From NCBI RefSeq assembly GCF_023476645.1, contig NZ_JAMCOJ010000006.1:62001-126000 (forward strand): a stretch of 64,000 nt of DNA, given 5' to 3'. This document shows, one piece after another, positions 53,701 through 63,072 of the stretch. Every line of letters begins with the position of its first letter. The stretch's first letter is position 1. The position numbers were made by a program, and so were the translations under genes. A model generated the notes under the pieces. It did no database searches. It was not told the DNA's origin and saw only the letters and a list, made by a program, of their open reading frames with translations. The stretch comes from Cellulophaga sp. 20_2_10 (GTDB taxonomy: Bacteria; Bacteroidota; Bacteroidia; Flavobacteriales; Flavobacteriaceae).

Positions 53701-55203
53701 ATCTACGTAATAGGTGTTATTGGTTGCCACCAACTTAACACTATGTTTTTTAGCAAACTGAAGCAACACTTGGTTTACACGATCTTCATCTTCCTGACCG
53801 TGACGCATAATCTCTATATACAGATCCTCACCAAATTGCTCTTTCCACCAAAGTAAGGCTTCTTCTGCTTGTTTTTCACCTACGTTAAGCACTAAGTTTG
53901 GCACCTCACCATACAAGTTACCTGTAAGCACTATAATATCTTCTTTGTACTGCTCTATTACCTTTTTATCTATACGCGGCACATAATACTTACCATCTAC
54001 AAAGGCAATAGAAGACATTTTTGCTAGGTTGTGGTATCCGTTTTTATTTTTTGCAAACAGTACTACTTGGTAACCATTATCTTTCTGAGACTTATTTGTA
54101 TGATCCTCACACACCTGAAACTCGCACCCAATTATTGGTGTTATTTCTTGCTCAGGAACAAATTCATGTAAAGGTTCTTCCCCTTCTTCTAAACGGTTTT
54201 CCTTAGTAGCCTCAAAACGTATTTCATTAGCATCATTACGAGATTTTACACCTTTATTATGATTAAGAACACCGTTAACAAAATGGAAAGCTCCCATCAT
54301 GTTCGCATGATCTGTCATTGCAACAGCTGGCATATTATATTTTACTGCCGCTTGTATTAAAGCAGGAATACTAATGGTAGATTGCAATATAGAAAACTGC
54401 GTATGGTTGTGTAAATGCGAAAACTGAGCCGACTCTAAGGTCGCTAAATTTTCTTTTATTTCTTCTTTACTAACGCCACCAGTATCTTTGGCCCAAAGTG
54501 CATCTGCTATTTTTTTAGAAGCCTTTTTTAGGTTGATGTGTTTTAAACCAATAAGTTTAATTGGCTGAGGATTTACCTCTGAGAAATTTTTAAAATAATC
54601 TGCCTGAACATCTAACTGCTCTACAGTATATTGTTGCTTACGTACAAGCTCTAAAAAACAACGCGTAGTTGCCTCTACATCGGCAGTTGCGTTGTGCGCT
54701 TCTCCAAAAGGTTCTCCAAATAAAAATTGATGCAATTCTGTTAGTGTTGGCAACTTAAATTTACCACCACGACCACCAGGAATCTGACATAGAGTTGCAG
54801 TATGCTCTGTACACGTATCTAAAACAGGCAGCTCTTGTAATTGGTTTTCTACTTGAAGACGATGAAACTCGGCTCCCATTATGTTAAGGTCAAACCCAAC
54901 ATTTTGTCCAACTACAAATTTTGTTTTCCCTAATGCCTCATTAAATTTTTCTAAAACCTCTGCTAATGGTATTCCGTCTTGTTCTGCCAAAGCAGTAGAA
55001 ATACCGTGAATTTTTTCAGCATCATACGGAATGTTAAATCCGTCTGGTTTTACTAAATAATCTTGATGCTCTATAACATTACCCATATCATCATGCAATT
55101 GCCATGCAATCTGTATACACCTAGGCCAGTTGTCAGTATCCGTAAAAGGAACATCCCAACGCTTAGGTAATCCGGTAGTTTCAGTATCAAAAATTAAGTA
55201 CAT
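50764..55203 (-). CDS. dnaE: DNA polymerase III alpha subunit with N-terminal exonuclease
   Basis: 1479 residues, ATG start; about 300 longer than enterobacterial DnaE. The extra N-terminus is a DnaQ-like 3'-5' exonuclease: ExoI DTETTGLP, ExoII VGQNVGFDLN, ExoIII HNATADVEAT. Next come a PHP domain from about residue 259 (HLHNHTQFSILQ, MTDHAN) and the polymerase palm with catalytic P-D-I-D-I-D-F near 703, MDFLGLKTL, fingers (LYRPGPMEYIPSF), helix-hairpin-helix region and an OB fold (ELSIAGVITDVQHRVSKNG). Replicates the chromosome with in-chain proofreading. This exonuclease-DnaE order is known in Bacteroidota. It differs from PolC, where the exonuclease is inserted in the PHP domain. Confidence 0.95.
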   Translation of the reverse strand: MYLIFDTETTGLPKRWDVPFTDTDNWPRCIQIAWQLHDDMGNVIEHQDYLVKPDGFNIPYDAEKIHGISTALAEQDGIPLAEVLEKFNEALGKTKFVVGQNVGFDLNIMGAEFHRLQVENQLQELPVLDTCTEHTATLCQIPGGRGGKFKLPTLTELHQFLFGEPFGEAHNATADVEATTRCFLELVRKQQYTVEQLDVQADYFKNFSEVNPQPIKLIGLKHINLKKASKKIADALWAKDTGGVSKEEIKENLATLESAQFSHLHNHTQFSILQSTISIPALIQAAVKYNMPAVAMTDHANMMGAFHFVNGVLNHNKGVKSRNDANEIRFEATKENRLEEGEEPLHEFVPEQEITPIIGCEFQVCEDHTNKSQKDNGYQVVLFAKNKNGYHNLAKMSSIAFVDGKYYVPRIDKKVIEQYKEDIIVLTGNLYGEVPNLVLNVGEKQAEEALLWWKEQFGEDLYIEIMRHGQEDEDRVNQVLLQFAKKHSVKLVATNNTYYVDKENAHAHDILLCVKDGEKQATPIGRGRGYRYGLPNQEYYFKSPDEMKELFKDIPEAITNIQEVVDKIETFTLARDVLLPAFDIPEEFVFEEDKVDNGKRGENKFLRHLTYEGAKKRYGEITPEIDERLDFELQVIEKTGYPGYFLIVEDFIRAARAMDVSVGPGRGSAAGSAVAYCLWITNLDPIKYDLLFERFLNPDRVSMPDIDIDFDDEGRGRVMDYVINKYGANQVAQIITYGTMAAKSSIRDTARALDLPLGDADRMAKLIPNMSKLKKIIGIDEKILKTKFNSEELAKIHELIQISEGDDLESETLNQAYILEGSVRNTGIHACGVIITPDDITKFVPVALAKDSEMYCTQFDNSVVEDAGLLKMDFLGLKTLTLIKDTVKIVKAKHGVELDPENFPLDDVKTYELFQRGETVGVFQYESPGMQKHMRSLKPTVFADLIAMNALYRPGPMEYIPSFIARKHGTEEIIYDLDATEEYLAETYGITVYQEQVMLLSQKLADFTKGEADVLRKAMGKKQKHVLDKMKPKFIEQASAKGHAVDKLEKIWKDWEAFAAYAFNKSHSTCYAWIAYQTAYCKAHYPAEYMAAVLSNNMNDIKTVTFFMEECKRMGLEVLGPDVNESYYKFAVNDAGAVRFGMGAVKGVGRGAVETIVENRKEEGPYKSVFDLAKRIDLRAANKRAFENLTYAGGFDSFGDAHRAQYIHDEGDGITFLEKVMRYGSKFQESQNSSQVSLFGEASDVQIPEPIVPPCEEWGTMEKLRKEKEVVGIYISGHPLDDFKSEIKSFCNSGIAAIHNMEQFVNKELSIAGVITDVQHRVSKNGKGWAMFSMEDYTDSYEFRIFGEEYLKFRHFLMISSFVYLKVYIREGWTNKDTGKKGDPRLQFNSFMLLQDVMEQYAKKLTIKLNIDTLKEEDVHSLKRTLTSDEIEGKHPLKFEVYEMAEQIKVDLASRKQKINITTKLLAELEAQDIIFKLN

Positions 55204-55325
55204 AGTGTATTGTTTGTAGTCTTAAAAAAGCAGTGTATAAAAATACCAAAAACTTATTGCTTTTTAAAGGCTTTTAAAGAAGAGTTATCAACGGAAAAAC
55301 AAAGCCACCAAACACTATAAAAAAC

Positions 55326-55362
55326 AAAAAAACCAAAGAAGCGGGCTTCTTTGGTTTTTTTA
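55326..55362. terminator. Hairpin terminator
   Basis: AAACCAAAGAAGC pairs with GCTTCTTTGGTTT around GG, with A and T runs outside. It lies between dnaE and hemD, both reverse-strand, so it ends the hemD transcript and isolates dnaE. Confidence 0.9.
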
Positions 55363-55402
55363 TAATTTTATAAAGACTTGCCACACAAAGTAGCATTGTT
55401 TT

Positions 55403-56155
55403 TTATTTTTTATTTGCAGTAGTAATATACTTCTGTAATGCCATTGTCATAGATGGCGTTTCTGGCGTTGGCGCAAGAATATCTATACGTAAACCTGCCT
55501 CTGTAGCAGCATTTACTGTTGTGTTTCCGTACACAGCAATTCTAGTGTCATTCTGTTCAAAGTTTGGAAAGTTCTTTAATAAAGACTCTATCCCAGACGG
55601 ACTAAAGAAAACAAGTATATCATAATACACATCTCTTAAGTCAGATAAATCACTAATGACAGTTTTATAAAAAATTGCTCTTTTCCAGTCTAAACCAAGA
55701 CTATCTAAAGTTTCAGGTACTATTGGCTTTAAAACATCCGAAGAAGGTAAAAGAAACTTTTCTGTTTTATACTTTTTTAATAAAGGAATTAAATCTGCAA
55801 ACATTCTTTTACCAACATATATTTTACGCTTACGGTAAACTACATATTTCTGAAGATAGTAAGCTACTGCCTCTGATTGGCAAAAGTACTTCATAGAATC
55901 TGGCACTTTAAAACGCATTTCTTCTGCTATTCTAAAAAAGTGATCTACAGAATTTCTACTTGTAAGTACTATCGCTGTAAAATTGTTTAGATCTATTTTT
56001 TGCTGACGCACTGTTTTTGCATCAACTCCCTCTACATGTATAAACGGTCTAAAATCTACTTTTAACTTCTCCTTTTCAATAAGTCTTGAATAGGGAGAGT
56101 TCTCCATTTTAGGTTCTGGTTGAGAAACCAAAATCGTTTTTATCTTCATAGACAT
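55403..56155 (-). CDS. hemD: Uroporphyrinogen-III synthase
   Basis: 250 residues from ATG 56155 (MSMKIKTILVSQPEP); the A of this ATG is shared with the stop TGA of the upstream gene, which favours it over the next ATG. It closes hydroxymethylbilane to uroporphyrinogen III in haem and sirohaem synthesis. The HemD fold is diverse, but VLTSRNSVDHFF, CQSEAVAYYLQ, LLPSSDV and the late VFFSPSGIESLL are typical of the Bacteroidota branch. Cytosolic. Coupled to a DUF4271 gene. Confidence 0.87.
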   Translation of the reverse strand: MSMKIKTILVSQPEPKMENSPYSRLIEKEKLKVDFRPFIHVEGVDAKTVRQQKIDLNNFTAIVLTSRNSVDHFFRIAEEMRFKVPDSMKYFCQSEAVAYYLQKYVVYRKRKIYVGKRMFADLIPLLKKYKTEKFLLPSSDVLKPIVPETLDSLGLDWKRAIFYKTVISDLSDLRDVYYDILVFFSPSGIESLLKNFPNFEQNDTRIAVYGNTTVNAATEAGLRIDILAPTPETPSMTMALQKYITTANKK

Positions 56156-56808
56156 CAATATTTTAGGTAACTACCTATTATCACAAAAGGTGAAATTTCG
56201 AGTGCGCAAAGGTACAAAATAAAATAGAAAAAATTGATTGTAATAAATTTTCGATGAATTCTTAGTAGATTAACCCATCCTATGCACAGTACAACGAGAA
56301 ACAAAACCAGCGCCAAATAAGCAACTAGCTCAGAATCTGGCGTAATATATGTAAGAAAAATATTAGCTATAAATAGTACTAAACCACTATAATTCTGATA
56401 AGAAATCTTATTGAAAACGATATGAACAATAGCCGTTTCTGCATTAAAAATAAAACCATTTACAAACTGTAACAATAACTTTACAATAACAAATAAGCTT
56501 ATAATTCCGAAAACAAAAAGGTAATCTATAGGTGTAAGTGTATCTCCTAGTTTAAAAATGGTTAGCACGTAATAAAGAAATAACGCTACGTTTAACCACA
56601 GAAAAACACCCCATAGCACATTAAACCAGTTAAATAAGATATGCTTTTTACTGTGTAAAAAAATGTATTTGTTATTAAATGGTAATACTACAAAATTTAC
56701 AAACTTATTGTAAAAAAAAGTTTTACTTAAAACCAATACAAAAAGACTAACCACAAATATGGCTGTTATCCAATCTACATCGTTAAAAACCCTAGCAATA
56801 GATTCCAT
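56155..56808 (-). CDS. DUF4271 integral membrane protein
   Basis: 217 residues from ATG 56808; a TTG ten codons upstream is less likely. About six transmembrane helices are visible with aromatic-rich loops (FNWFNVLWGVFLWLNVALFL). The order DUF4271-hemD with a one-base overlap recurs in Flavobacteriia, to my recollection. The function is unknown; haem or membrane assembly links rest on position only. Confidence 0.8.
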   Translation of the reverse strand: MESIARVFNDVDWITAIFVVSLFVLVLSKTFFYNKFVNFVVLPFNNKYIFLHSKKHILFNWFNVLWGVFLWLNVALFLYYVLTIFKLGDTLTPIDYLFVFGIISLFVIVKLLLQFVNGFIFNAETAIVHIVFNKISYQNYSGLVLFIANIFLTYITPDSELVAYLALVLFLVVLCIGWVNLLRIHRKFITINFFYFILYLCALEISPFVIIGSYLKY

Positions 56809-56962
56809 TCTTCTTTTATATACGTATAAGCGGTGCAAAACTACAAATTAATACTTAGACCAACTTTATTAATTAATACGTGTTAAACCATAAAAAAGAT
56901 GCAATACTATTGTAAATAAATCATAAAACGCTTTTTAGGTTTTACCAGTAAAATTTAAATAG

Positions 56963-56970
56963 TACTTTTG
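56963..56970 (+). promoter_or_regulatory. -7 box before the glycosyltransferase gene
   Basis: TACTTTTG fits TAnnTTTG exactly and lies 22 bases before the ATG at 56993; it would drive the run glycosyltransferase-pyrC-DUF4296. Confidence 0.5.
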
Positions 56971-56992
56971 TGCATTCAATACTAAAAAAAGA

Positions 56993-57721
56993 ATGACAGA
57001 TAGCTTAGTTATAATTCCTACTTTTAATGAGATAGAAAATATAGAAGCTATTATTAATGCTGTTTTTGCATTAGAAAAAGAATTTCATGTTCTTATTGTA
57101 GACGACAACTCACCAGACGGTACTTCACAAAAAGTAGTAGAGTTACAAGAGCAATTTCCTGAAAAATTATTTTTAGAAGTACGTAAAGAAAAGGCTGGCT
57201 TAGGTACAGCATACATTCACGGTTTTAAATGGGCAATTGCTAAAAAATACAACTATATTTTTGAAATGGATGCAGATTTTTCTCATCCTCCTAAAGATTT
57301 AATCAACCTATACAACGCCTGTGTTAATGGCGCAGATTTATCTATTGGCTCTAGATATGTAAAGGGAATTAATGTAGTAAATTGGCCCCTGTTTAGAATA
57401 TTACTTTCGTACGGAGCATCGTTCTACGTAAAAATGATAACAGGCATGCATGTAGATGACCCAACAGCTGGTTTTATTTGCTACAAAAGAAAAGTATTAG
57501 AAAACCTTAGTTTAGATACGGTTCGTTTTATAGGCTATGCTTTTCAAATAGAAATGAAATTTAGAGCCCATCTAAAAGGTTTTAAGATAAAAGAAGTTCC
57601 TATTGTTTTTACAGACAGGGTTCGCGGAAAATCTAAAATGAGTTCTTCAATTATTGGCGAAGCAGTTTTTGGAGTGATAAAAATGAAATACATAAGCTTG
57701 TTTCAAAAAAACAAATTTTAA
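56993..57721 (+). CDS. Polyprenol-monophosphomannose synthase-like glycosyltransferase (GT2)
   Basis: 242 residues. GT2/GT-A fold: SLVIIPTFNEIENIEAIINA at the start, VDDNSPDGT, D-x-D-like FEMDADFSHPP near residue 95, and DDPTAGFICYKRKVLE. No membrane anchor, as in Dpm1-type enzymes that load mannose or a related sugar on polyprenyl phosphate at the inner face of the membrane. It is one base ahead of pyrC. Sugar donor not provable from sequence. Confidence 0.85.
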   Translation: MTDSLVIIPTFNEIENIEAIINAVFALEKEFHVLIVDDNSPDGTSQKVVELQEQFPEKLFLEVRKEKAGLGTAYIHGFKWAIAKKYNYIFEMDADFSHPPKDLINLYNACVNGADLSIGSRYVKGINVVNWPLFRILLSYGASFYVKMITGMHVDDPTAGFICYKRKVLENLSLDTVRFIGYAFQIEMKFRAHLKGFKIKEVPIVFTDRVRGKSKMSSSIIGEAVFGVIKMKYISLFQKNKF

Positions 57722-57722
57722 A

Positions 57723-59057
57723 ATGAAAAAGACACTAATAAAAAACGCTAAAGTTGTAAACGAAGGTACAATTACGATGTTCGACATATTGTTGAACGGT
57801 AATTATATTGAAAAAATAAGTAGTTCTATTAGTGATGATACCGCTACGGTTATAGATGCAAAGGGTAATTATGTATTGCCTGGCATCATAGATGACCAAG
57901 TGCATTTTAGAGAACCCGGCCTTACGCATAAAGGCACTATTGCCACTGAAAGTAGAGCGGCAGTTGCTGGTGGTGTTACTACGTTTATGGAGCAACCAAA
58001 CACAAATCCGCAGACAACAACAATAGAAAAATTAGAAGAAAAATTTGCGGTTGCTAAAGACAGTTCTTATGCTAATTATTCATTTTTATTTGGCGGTACT
58101 AATGACAACTTAGAGGAACTAAAAAAGCTAGACAAAAATGCATGTTCTGGTGTTAAACTATTTTTAGGTTCTTCTACCGGAAATATGTTAGTAGACAATG
58201 AGGAGGTTATAGAAAAGATTTTTAGAAATACAGAAATGGTAATATCTACACATTGTGAAGATGAAACTACCATACGCCATAATATGGCTATCTACCAAGA
58301 AAAATTTGGAGACGACATCCCTATAGAGTACCACCCAATTATTAGAAGTACAGAGGCGTGTTACCTCTCTTCTTCTAAAGCAATTGCCTTGGCTAAAAAA
58401 ACAGATGCTAGATTACACGTTTTTCATTTATCTACAGGTAAAGAAACGAGTCTTTTTAGAAACGATATTCCGTTAAAAGATAAAAAAATTACAGCAGAGG
58501 TTTGTGTACATCACCTATGGTTTTCTGATGAAGATTACAAAGAAAAAGGAACACTTATAAAGTGGAATCCTGCGGTTAAAACTGCTGAAGACAGATCTAT
58601 GCTTTGGGATGCTCTTTTAGACGACCGCATAGATGTTATTGCTACAGACCATGCACCACATACTTTTGAAGAAAAAGATAACGTTTACACTAAAGCCCCA
58701 TCTGGCGGACCATTAGTACAACACGTTTTACCTGCTATGTTAGAAAAAGTTTTAGATGGCACCATTACTATAGAACGTATGGTAGAAAAAATGTGTCACA
58801 ACCCAGCTATCTTATTTCAGATTGAAAAAAGAGGCTATATAAAAGAAGGCTATTTTGCAGATTTAGTTATCGTTGACACAAACAACGCTTGGCAAGTGAG
58901 CAAGTCCAACATTTTATACAAATGTGGATGGTCTCCTTTTGAAGGGAATACGTTTTCATCTAAAATTTCTCATACATTTGTAAATGGTCATTTGGCATAT
59001 GCAAATGGTGAAGTTTCAGAAAAAAGAAACGCACACAGATTAACGTTTAATAGATAG
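57723..59057 (+). CDS. pyrC: Dihydroorotase
   Basis: 444 residues. It closes carbamoyl-aspartate to dihydroorotate in pyrimidine synthesis. An amidohydrolase barrel with GVKLFLGSSTGNM (carbamylated Lys), STHCEDE, HVFHLST and ATDHAPHT (catalytic Asp) is present. The first metal motif reads DDQVHFREPG, so Gln replaces the first His of the usual H-x-H pair, which I recall as common in the Bacteroidota branch. It begins one base after the glycosyltransferase stop and precedes DUF4296 by 31 bases. Confidence 0.9.
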   Translation: MKKTLIKNAKVVNEGTITMFDILLNGNYIEKISSSISDDTATVIDAKGNYVLPGIIDDQVHFREPGLTHKGTIATESRAAVAGGVTTFMEQPNTNPQTTTIEKLEEKFAVAKDSSYANYSFLFGGTNDNLEELKKLDKNACSGVKLFLGSSTGNMLVDNEEVIEKIFRNTEMVISTHCEDETTIRHNMAIYQEKFGDDIPIEYHPIIRSTEACYLSSSKAIALAKKTDARLHVFHLSTGKETSLFRNDIPLKDKKITAEVCVHHLWFSDEDYKEKGTLIKWNPAVKTAEDRSMLWDALLDDRIDVIATDHAPHTFEEKDNVYTKAPSGGPLVQHVLPAMLEKVLDGTITIERMVEKMCHNPAILFQIEKRGYIKEGYFADLVIVDTNNAWQVSKSNILYKCGWSPFEGNTFSSKISHTFVNGHLAYANGEVSEKRNAHRLTFNR

Positions 59058-59088
59058 TTAAACAACTTACGCATCAATACATAAGAAA

Positions 59089-59508
59089 ATGAAAAGAATT
59101 TTTGGTTTATTTTTAGTGATTGCTACTATGGCTTCTTGTGCAGAAAAAACTATAGAAGAGCCAGAGAATCTTATTCCCGAATCTAAAATGGTTGCTATTT
59201 TGTATGATTTAGCTATTATAAATGCCGCTAAACAAACAAATTCAAATGTACTCGTAGAAAACAACGTAAGAACAATGCCGTATCTTTTTACTAAATATAA
59301 AATAGATAGCGTACAATTTGCGGACAGTAACATTTACTATGCTGCTGACCCAATTGCTTACGAAGCTCTTTATAAAGAGGTACAAACCAAATTAGATACT
59401 ATTAAAACACAGTTTGAACGCAAAAATCTATTTAAAGCAGATAGCATTGCCATAAGCAAAGAAAAAAAGAAACCTAAAACTACTCCTTTAAAAGAACCTC
59501 AGAAGTAA
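59089..59508 (+). CDS. DUF4296 lipoprotein
   Basis: 139 residues; lipobox ATMASCAEK. The mature part (LIPESKMVAILYDLAIINAA, then KYKIDSVQFADSNIYYAADP) is the DUF4296 signature, a helical domain common in Bacteroidota lipoproteins next to pyrC. A Lys/Pro-rich tail ends it. Its last 29 bases overlap, tail to tail, the epimerase gene on the other strand. Function unknown. Confidence 0.85.
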   Translation: MKRIFGLFLVIATMASCAEKTIEEPENLIPESKMVAILYDLAIINAAKQTNSNVLVENNVRTMPYLFTKYKIDSVQFADSNIYYAADPIAYEALYKEVQTKLDTIKTQFERKNLFKADSIAISKEKKKPKTTPLKEPQK

Positions 59509-60481
59509 ACTTTAAAACACTATCTATATCTGTAAAAGTAAAAGCTAGTGCTGTAGTAACTTTAGTATTATCATAAATATCCTGACTTTTTAATCCGTTT
59601 ACCTGCATTTTAGAAAGTTTTCTTCCCCTTCTAGTAATTAAGTGTACCAGCCAATCTAATCTATAAAAAATATGTAGTTGCCATATTTTAAGTTCTTTGT
59701 GTGGTGCAGGCTTTCCTAAAAACCCAGCTATTTTACCCAACACCTCTTTAAAGGTTCTATTTTTAGCAACAACAATATAGCGTTCATTTTTTAGGGCAGA
59801 ATTCATTAATCCAACACAAATGTCTACTACATCGTTAACACCTACAAAGCCACTACCATTTGGCGGATAATAGGCTAAACCACCTGCTGTTTTACTAAAA
59901 AACTGACCACTCCCAGAGTCCCAATAACCTGGGCCTAAAATAACACCTGGATTTACAATAACAGCATCTAAACCCTCTTGCGTACCGCGCCAAACTTCCA
60001 TTTCTGCAGCATACTTGGTAAGCGCATACACATTTACATTTACATCATTCCACTCCGTTTCTTCTGTCACATTTGGCGAGGCTTCATTTTTGCCCATTGT
60101 TGCTATAGAACTTATATATGCCAGTTTTTTTATATTAAAAGCCAGACATAGATTTACAATATTAGCCGTGCCATTGGTATTTATTCGCCTTAACTTAAAA
60201 TAATCATTAGGATCAAAAGAAATTAATGCTGCACAATGGTATACGTGTGTAACTCCAATAAAAGCAAGTTCTAAAGAAGGTACATCTGTTATATCTGCAA
60301 CAAACCAGTTTATTTTTGCATACAACTCATCTGCATTATCTACATAATAAGAAAAAACTTTTTTAACCTGTTTTAAGTCGCTTGTCTGCCTATGTATAGC
60401 CGTCACAACTTCTTCTTTTTTTAGTAGCTGCAATAAAAGATGTGCACCTACTAAACCTGTGCCTCCTGTTACCAATATCAT
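59480..60481 (-). CDS. NAD-dependent epimerase/dehydratase (extended SDR)
   Basis: 333 residues. Rossmann start MILVTGGTGLVGAHLLLQLL (G-x-x-G-x-x-G), ADITD, YHCAALISFDPNDY, and the catalytic Y-A-L-T-K near residue 150 after a Ser in ISSIATMG. The closest look is to dihydroflavonol-4-reductase-like proteins; substrate unknown. Cytosolic. Convergent with the DUF4296 gene, overlapping it by 29 bases, and divergent from tyrS. Confidence 0.87.
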   Translation of the reverse strand: MILVTGGTGLVGAHLLLQLLKKEEVVTAIHRQTSDLKQVKKVFSYYVDNADELYAKINWFVADITDVPSLELAFIGVTHVYHCAALISFDPNDYFKLRRINTNGTANIVNLCLAFNIKKLAYISSIATMGKNEASPNVTEETEWNDVNVNVYALTKYAAEMEVWRGTQEGLDAVIVNPGVILGPGYWDSGSGQFFSKTAGGLAYYPPNGSGFVGVNDVVDICVGLMNSALKNERYIVVAKNRTFKEVLGKIAGFLGKPAPHKELKIWQLHIFYRLDWLVHLITRRGRKLSKMQVNGLKSQDIYDNTKVTTALAFTFTDIDSVLKFTSEVLLKE

Positions 60482-60539
60482 AATTCAAATTTAGGAATTT
60501 AATTTACCATAGACTACTGCCTAAGCTCTCTATTTCTTT

Positions 60540-60547
60540 TATATTTG
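60540..60547 (+). promoter_or_regulatory. -7 box of tyrS
   Basis: TATATTTG matches the Bacteroidota -7 consensus and lies 27 bases before the tyrS ATG; no TTG is found at the expected upstream distance. Confidence 0.5.
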
Positions 60548-60574
60548 CATCTACTATTACAAAATTGAAATACA

Positions 60575-61870
60575 ATGGCTTCTAATTTTATCGCAGAATT
60601 AAAATGGAGAGGGATGATACACGATGTCATGCCCGACACAGAAGAACACTTACTAGAACAAATGCGTGCTGCATATGTGGGTATAGACCCTACTGCAGAC
60701 TCCTTACATATTGGCCACTTGGTTAGTGTAATGATGTTGCGTCATTTTCAACTAGCAGGTCACAAACCTTATGCGCTTATTGGTGGTGCAACCGGAATGA
60801 TTGGAGATCCTTCTGGAAAATCTGCAGAGCGTAATTTGTTAGATGAAAAAACACTTAGACACAACCAAAATGCTATAAAAAATCAATTATCTCGTTTTTT
60901 AGACTTTAATAGTGATGCAGAAAATGCAGCTATTTTAGTTAACAATTACGATTGGATGAAAGATTTCTCTTTTCTAGATTTTATACGTGATGTAGGTAAA
61001 CATATTACCGTTAATTATATGATGGCTAAAGATTCTGTAAAAAAACGTTTAACTTCTGAAGCCAAAGAAGGAATGTCTTTTACAGAGTTTACATACCAGT
61101 TGGTGCAAGGGTACGATTTTTACCACTTGTTTAAAGAACACAACTGTACATTACAAATGGGTGGTAGTGACCAATGGGGAAACATTACGACCGGTACAGA
61201 GATGATACGTAGAATTGGTAGTGGCAAAGGCTACGCACTTACTTGCCCATTAATTACAAAAGCAGATGGCACTAAATTTGGTAAAACTGAAGGCGGTAAC
61301 ATTTGGCTAGATGCGGAACGCACTTCTCCTTATAAATTTTACCAATACTGGCTAAATACATCTGATGAGGATGCTGAAAAGTTTATTAAAATCTTTACTT
61401 TTTTAACTAAAGAAGAGATAGACACTTTAATTACAGAGCATAAAGAAGCACCACATATGCGTGCTTTACAGAAAAAATTAGCTGAAGAGATTACAATAAG
61501 TGTACACTCTAAAGAAGATTTAGACAACGCCATAAAAGCGAGTAATATCTTATTTGGAAAATCTACTTCTGATGATTTAAAAACCCTAGACGAAAAAACA
61601 TTTTTAGATGTTTTTGAAGGTGTACCACAAGCAGAAGTTACTGCTGCAGATATTGAAGAAGGTTTAGATATGATTGGTGCATTAGCAGCTAAAACTCAGT
61701 TTTTAGATTCTAATGGAGCTGCACGTAGAGAACTAAAACAAAATGCTATTTCTGTAAACAAAGAAAAAGTAAAAGAAGATTATATTATTACTAGTAAAGA
61801 CTTAATTAATAACAAGTTTGTTTTACTACAACGTGGTAAAAAGAACTATTTTGTATTGGTTGTAAATTAA
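60575..61870 (+). CDS. tyrS: Tyrosyl-tRNA synthetase
   Basis: 431 residues. Class I catalytic core with [20 protein letters not shown] (HIGH near residue 45), [23 protein letters not shown] and the KMSKS loop in the form K-F-G-K-T near 233, as in TyrRS. A C-terminal S4-like RNA-binding domain begins near 360 ([19 protein letters not shown]). Charges tRNA-Tyr in the cytosol. Single gene with its own terminator. Confidence 0.95.
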   Translation: MASNFIAELKWRGMIHDVMPDTEEHLLEQMRAAYVGIDPTADSLHIGHLVSVMMLRHFQLAGHKPYALIGGATGMIGDPSGKSAERNLLDEKTLRHNQNAIKNQLSRFLDFNSDAENAAILVNNYDWMKDFSFLDFIRDVGKHITVNYMMAKDSVKKRLTSEAKEGMSFTEFTYQLVQGYDFYHLFKEHNCTLQMGGSDQWGNITTGTEMIRRIGSGKGYALTCPLITKADGTKFGKTEGGNIWLDAERTSPYKFYQYWLNTSDEDAEKFIKIFTFLTKEEIDTLITEHKEAPHMRALQKKLAEEITISVHSKEDLDNAIKASNILFGKSTSDDLKTLDEKTFLDVFEGVPQAEVTAADIEEGLDMIGALAAKTQFLDSNGAARRELKQNAISVNKEKVKEDYIITSKDLINNKFVLLQRGKKNYFVLVVN

Positions 61871-61894
61871 AGTTATACCTAAGAAAATATCGCA

Positions 61895-61931
61895 AGCGTC
61901 ATTCTACTCATTATTAGGATGACGTTTTTTT
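61895..61931 (+). terminator. tyrS terminator
   Basis: CGTCAT pairs with ATGACG, with extra CT/AG pairs inside the stem, followed by seven T. Confidence 0.8.
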
Positions 61932-62022
61932 ATACTTAAAAAGCACACTTTAACTCAAAATTAACAACACAAAATTACCGCTTGGTATAATATTAGCGTT
62001 CAAGGATAAAAACATTACTACT

Positions 62023-63012
62023 ATGAAAATTATGAACTCTAAATTTTATTACCTACTACTCTTTGTTTCACTATTTGTAACCTCTTGTAATTCTGATGAT
62101 GACAATAAAACAGACAACCAAGAAGTTCCCGAATACGTAACAGAAACGAAAGCAAGCCTCACCGGAGAATGGCGACTTGTAAGCAGTAAAATTGACGAAA
62201 AAAACGTTTCTTCAGCCGATTTTGAATGTTTAAAAAATTCATTAGCCGAATTTAAAGATGACAACACCTATAAATTAAACTTTAAAAAAAGAGGTTCTAG
62301 TACATCTACACTGTGTACCGAAACAAGCTCACAATCTGGAACCTATACTGTTACTGCTTTAAATAATGTAACTTTTTTTAACTCTACTTCAGAAATTGAA
62401 TTAATAGACGATACTTTAAAAATTACAACTGTTATTACTGGGGCTGATTCTAAAACCCAAACTCAGGTTGATGTTTTTGTAAGATCTGACAATGATGAAT
62501 TTGAAGAACCTAAAACTGCTGAAGAACCTAATGACGTAGAAGTAACCGAAGATGAAACCACAGACAACACTAGTACTTATGATGGCTCTGCTGTTGTAGC
62601 TAAACTTTTAGGAAAATGGAAAATAGATGGCGCATCTGATGATTGCCTACAAAAAAACACTATTGAGTTTACATCTGGTTCTATTTTAGAATTTATACAA
62701 CACCAGAAAAACTTTACTAGAAATGACTTATTAAAAAACAATGCAAATGTTAGCTACCCAATGCCAAAACAATTTAAAATTGTAGTAAACTCGGGCAGAC
62801 ACAATGTAACTTTTGACACAGAAGCAGATTGCAAGTTTATTAAAAAGAGTACTGTAGAATATACTGTCACAGATGAAAAAACTGTGCTATTTAAAAACAG
62901 TCCTAACGTTAAAATTTTAGTAGAGGACGATTCTACCATAAAGCTTAACTACGAGTACACTGATAAAGACGCTAACAAACAAACCATTGAGTTTACGTAT
63001 ATAAAAATATAA
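62023..63012 (+). CDS. Lipoprotein with two lipocalin-like domains
   Basis: 329 residues. The lipobox ends FVTSCNSDDDN. Two related domains follow: about 45-155 (LTGEWRLVSSKIDEKNVSSA) and about 190-325 (LLGKWKIDGASDDCLQKNTI), each opening with L-x-G-x-W and each with Cys pairs. They are joined by an acidic Glu/Asp/Thr linker. This is the common Bacteroidota lipocalin-like lipoprotein layout, here duplicated. Ligand unknown. Single gene. Confidence 0.8.
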   Translation: MKIMNSKFYYLLLFVSLFVTSCNSDDDNKTDNQEVPEYVTETKASLTGEWRLVSSKIDEKNVSSADFECLKNSLAEFKDDNTYKLNFKKRGSSTSTLCTETSSQSGTYTVTALNNVTFFNSTSEIELIDDTLKITTVITGADSKTQTQVDVFVRSDNDEFEEPKTAEEPNDVEVTEDETTDNTSTYDGSAVVAKLLGKWKIDGASDDCLQKNTIEFTSGSILEFIQHQKNFTRNDLLKNNANVSYPMPKQFKIVVNSGRHNVTFDTEADCKFIKKSTVEYTVTDEKTVLFKNSPNVKILVEDDSTIKLNYEYTDKDANKQTIEFTYIKI

Positions 63013-63044
63013 TTCTAGTTTTATTAAAACTAATATAACGATCT

Positions 63045-63072
63045 AAAGGCTGGTTTTTACCAGCCTTTTTTA
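63045..63072 (+). terminator. Hairpin terminator
   Basis: AAAGGCTGGT pairs with ACCAGCCTTT around TTTT and a T-run follows. Confidence 0.9.
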
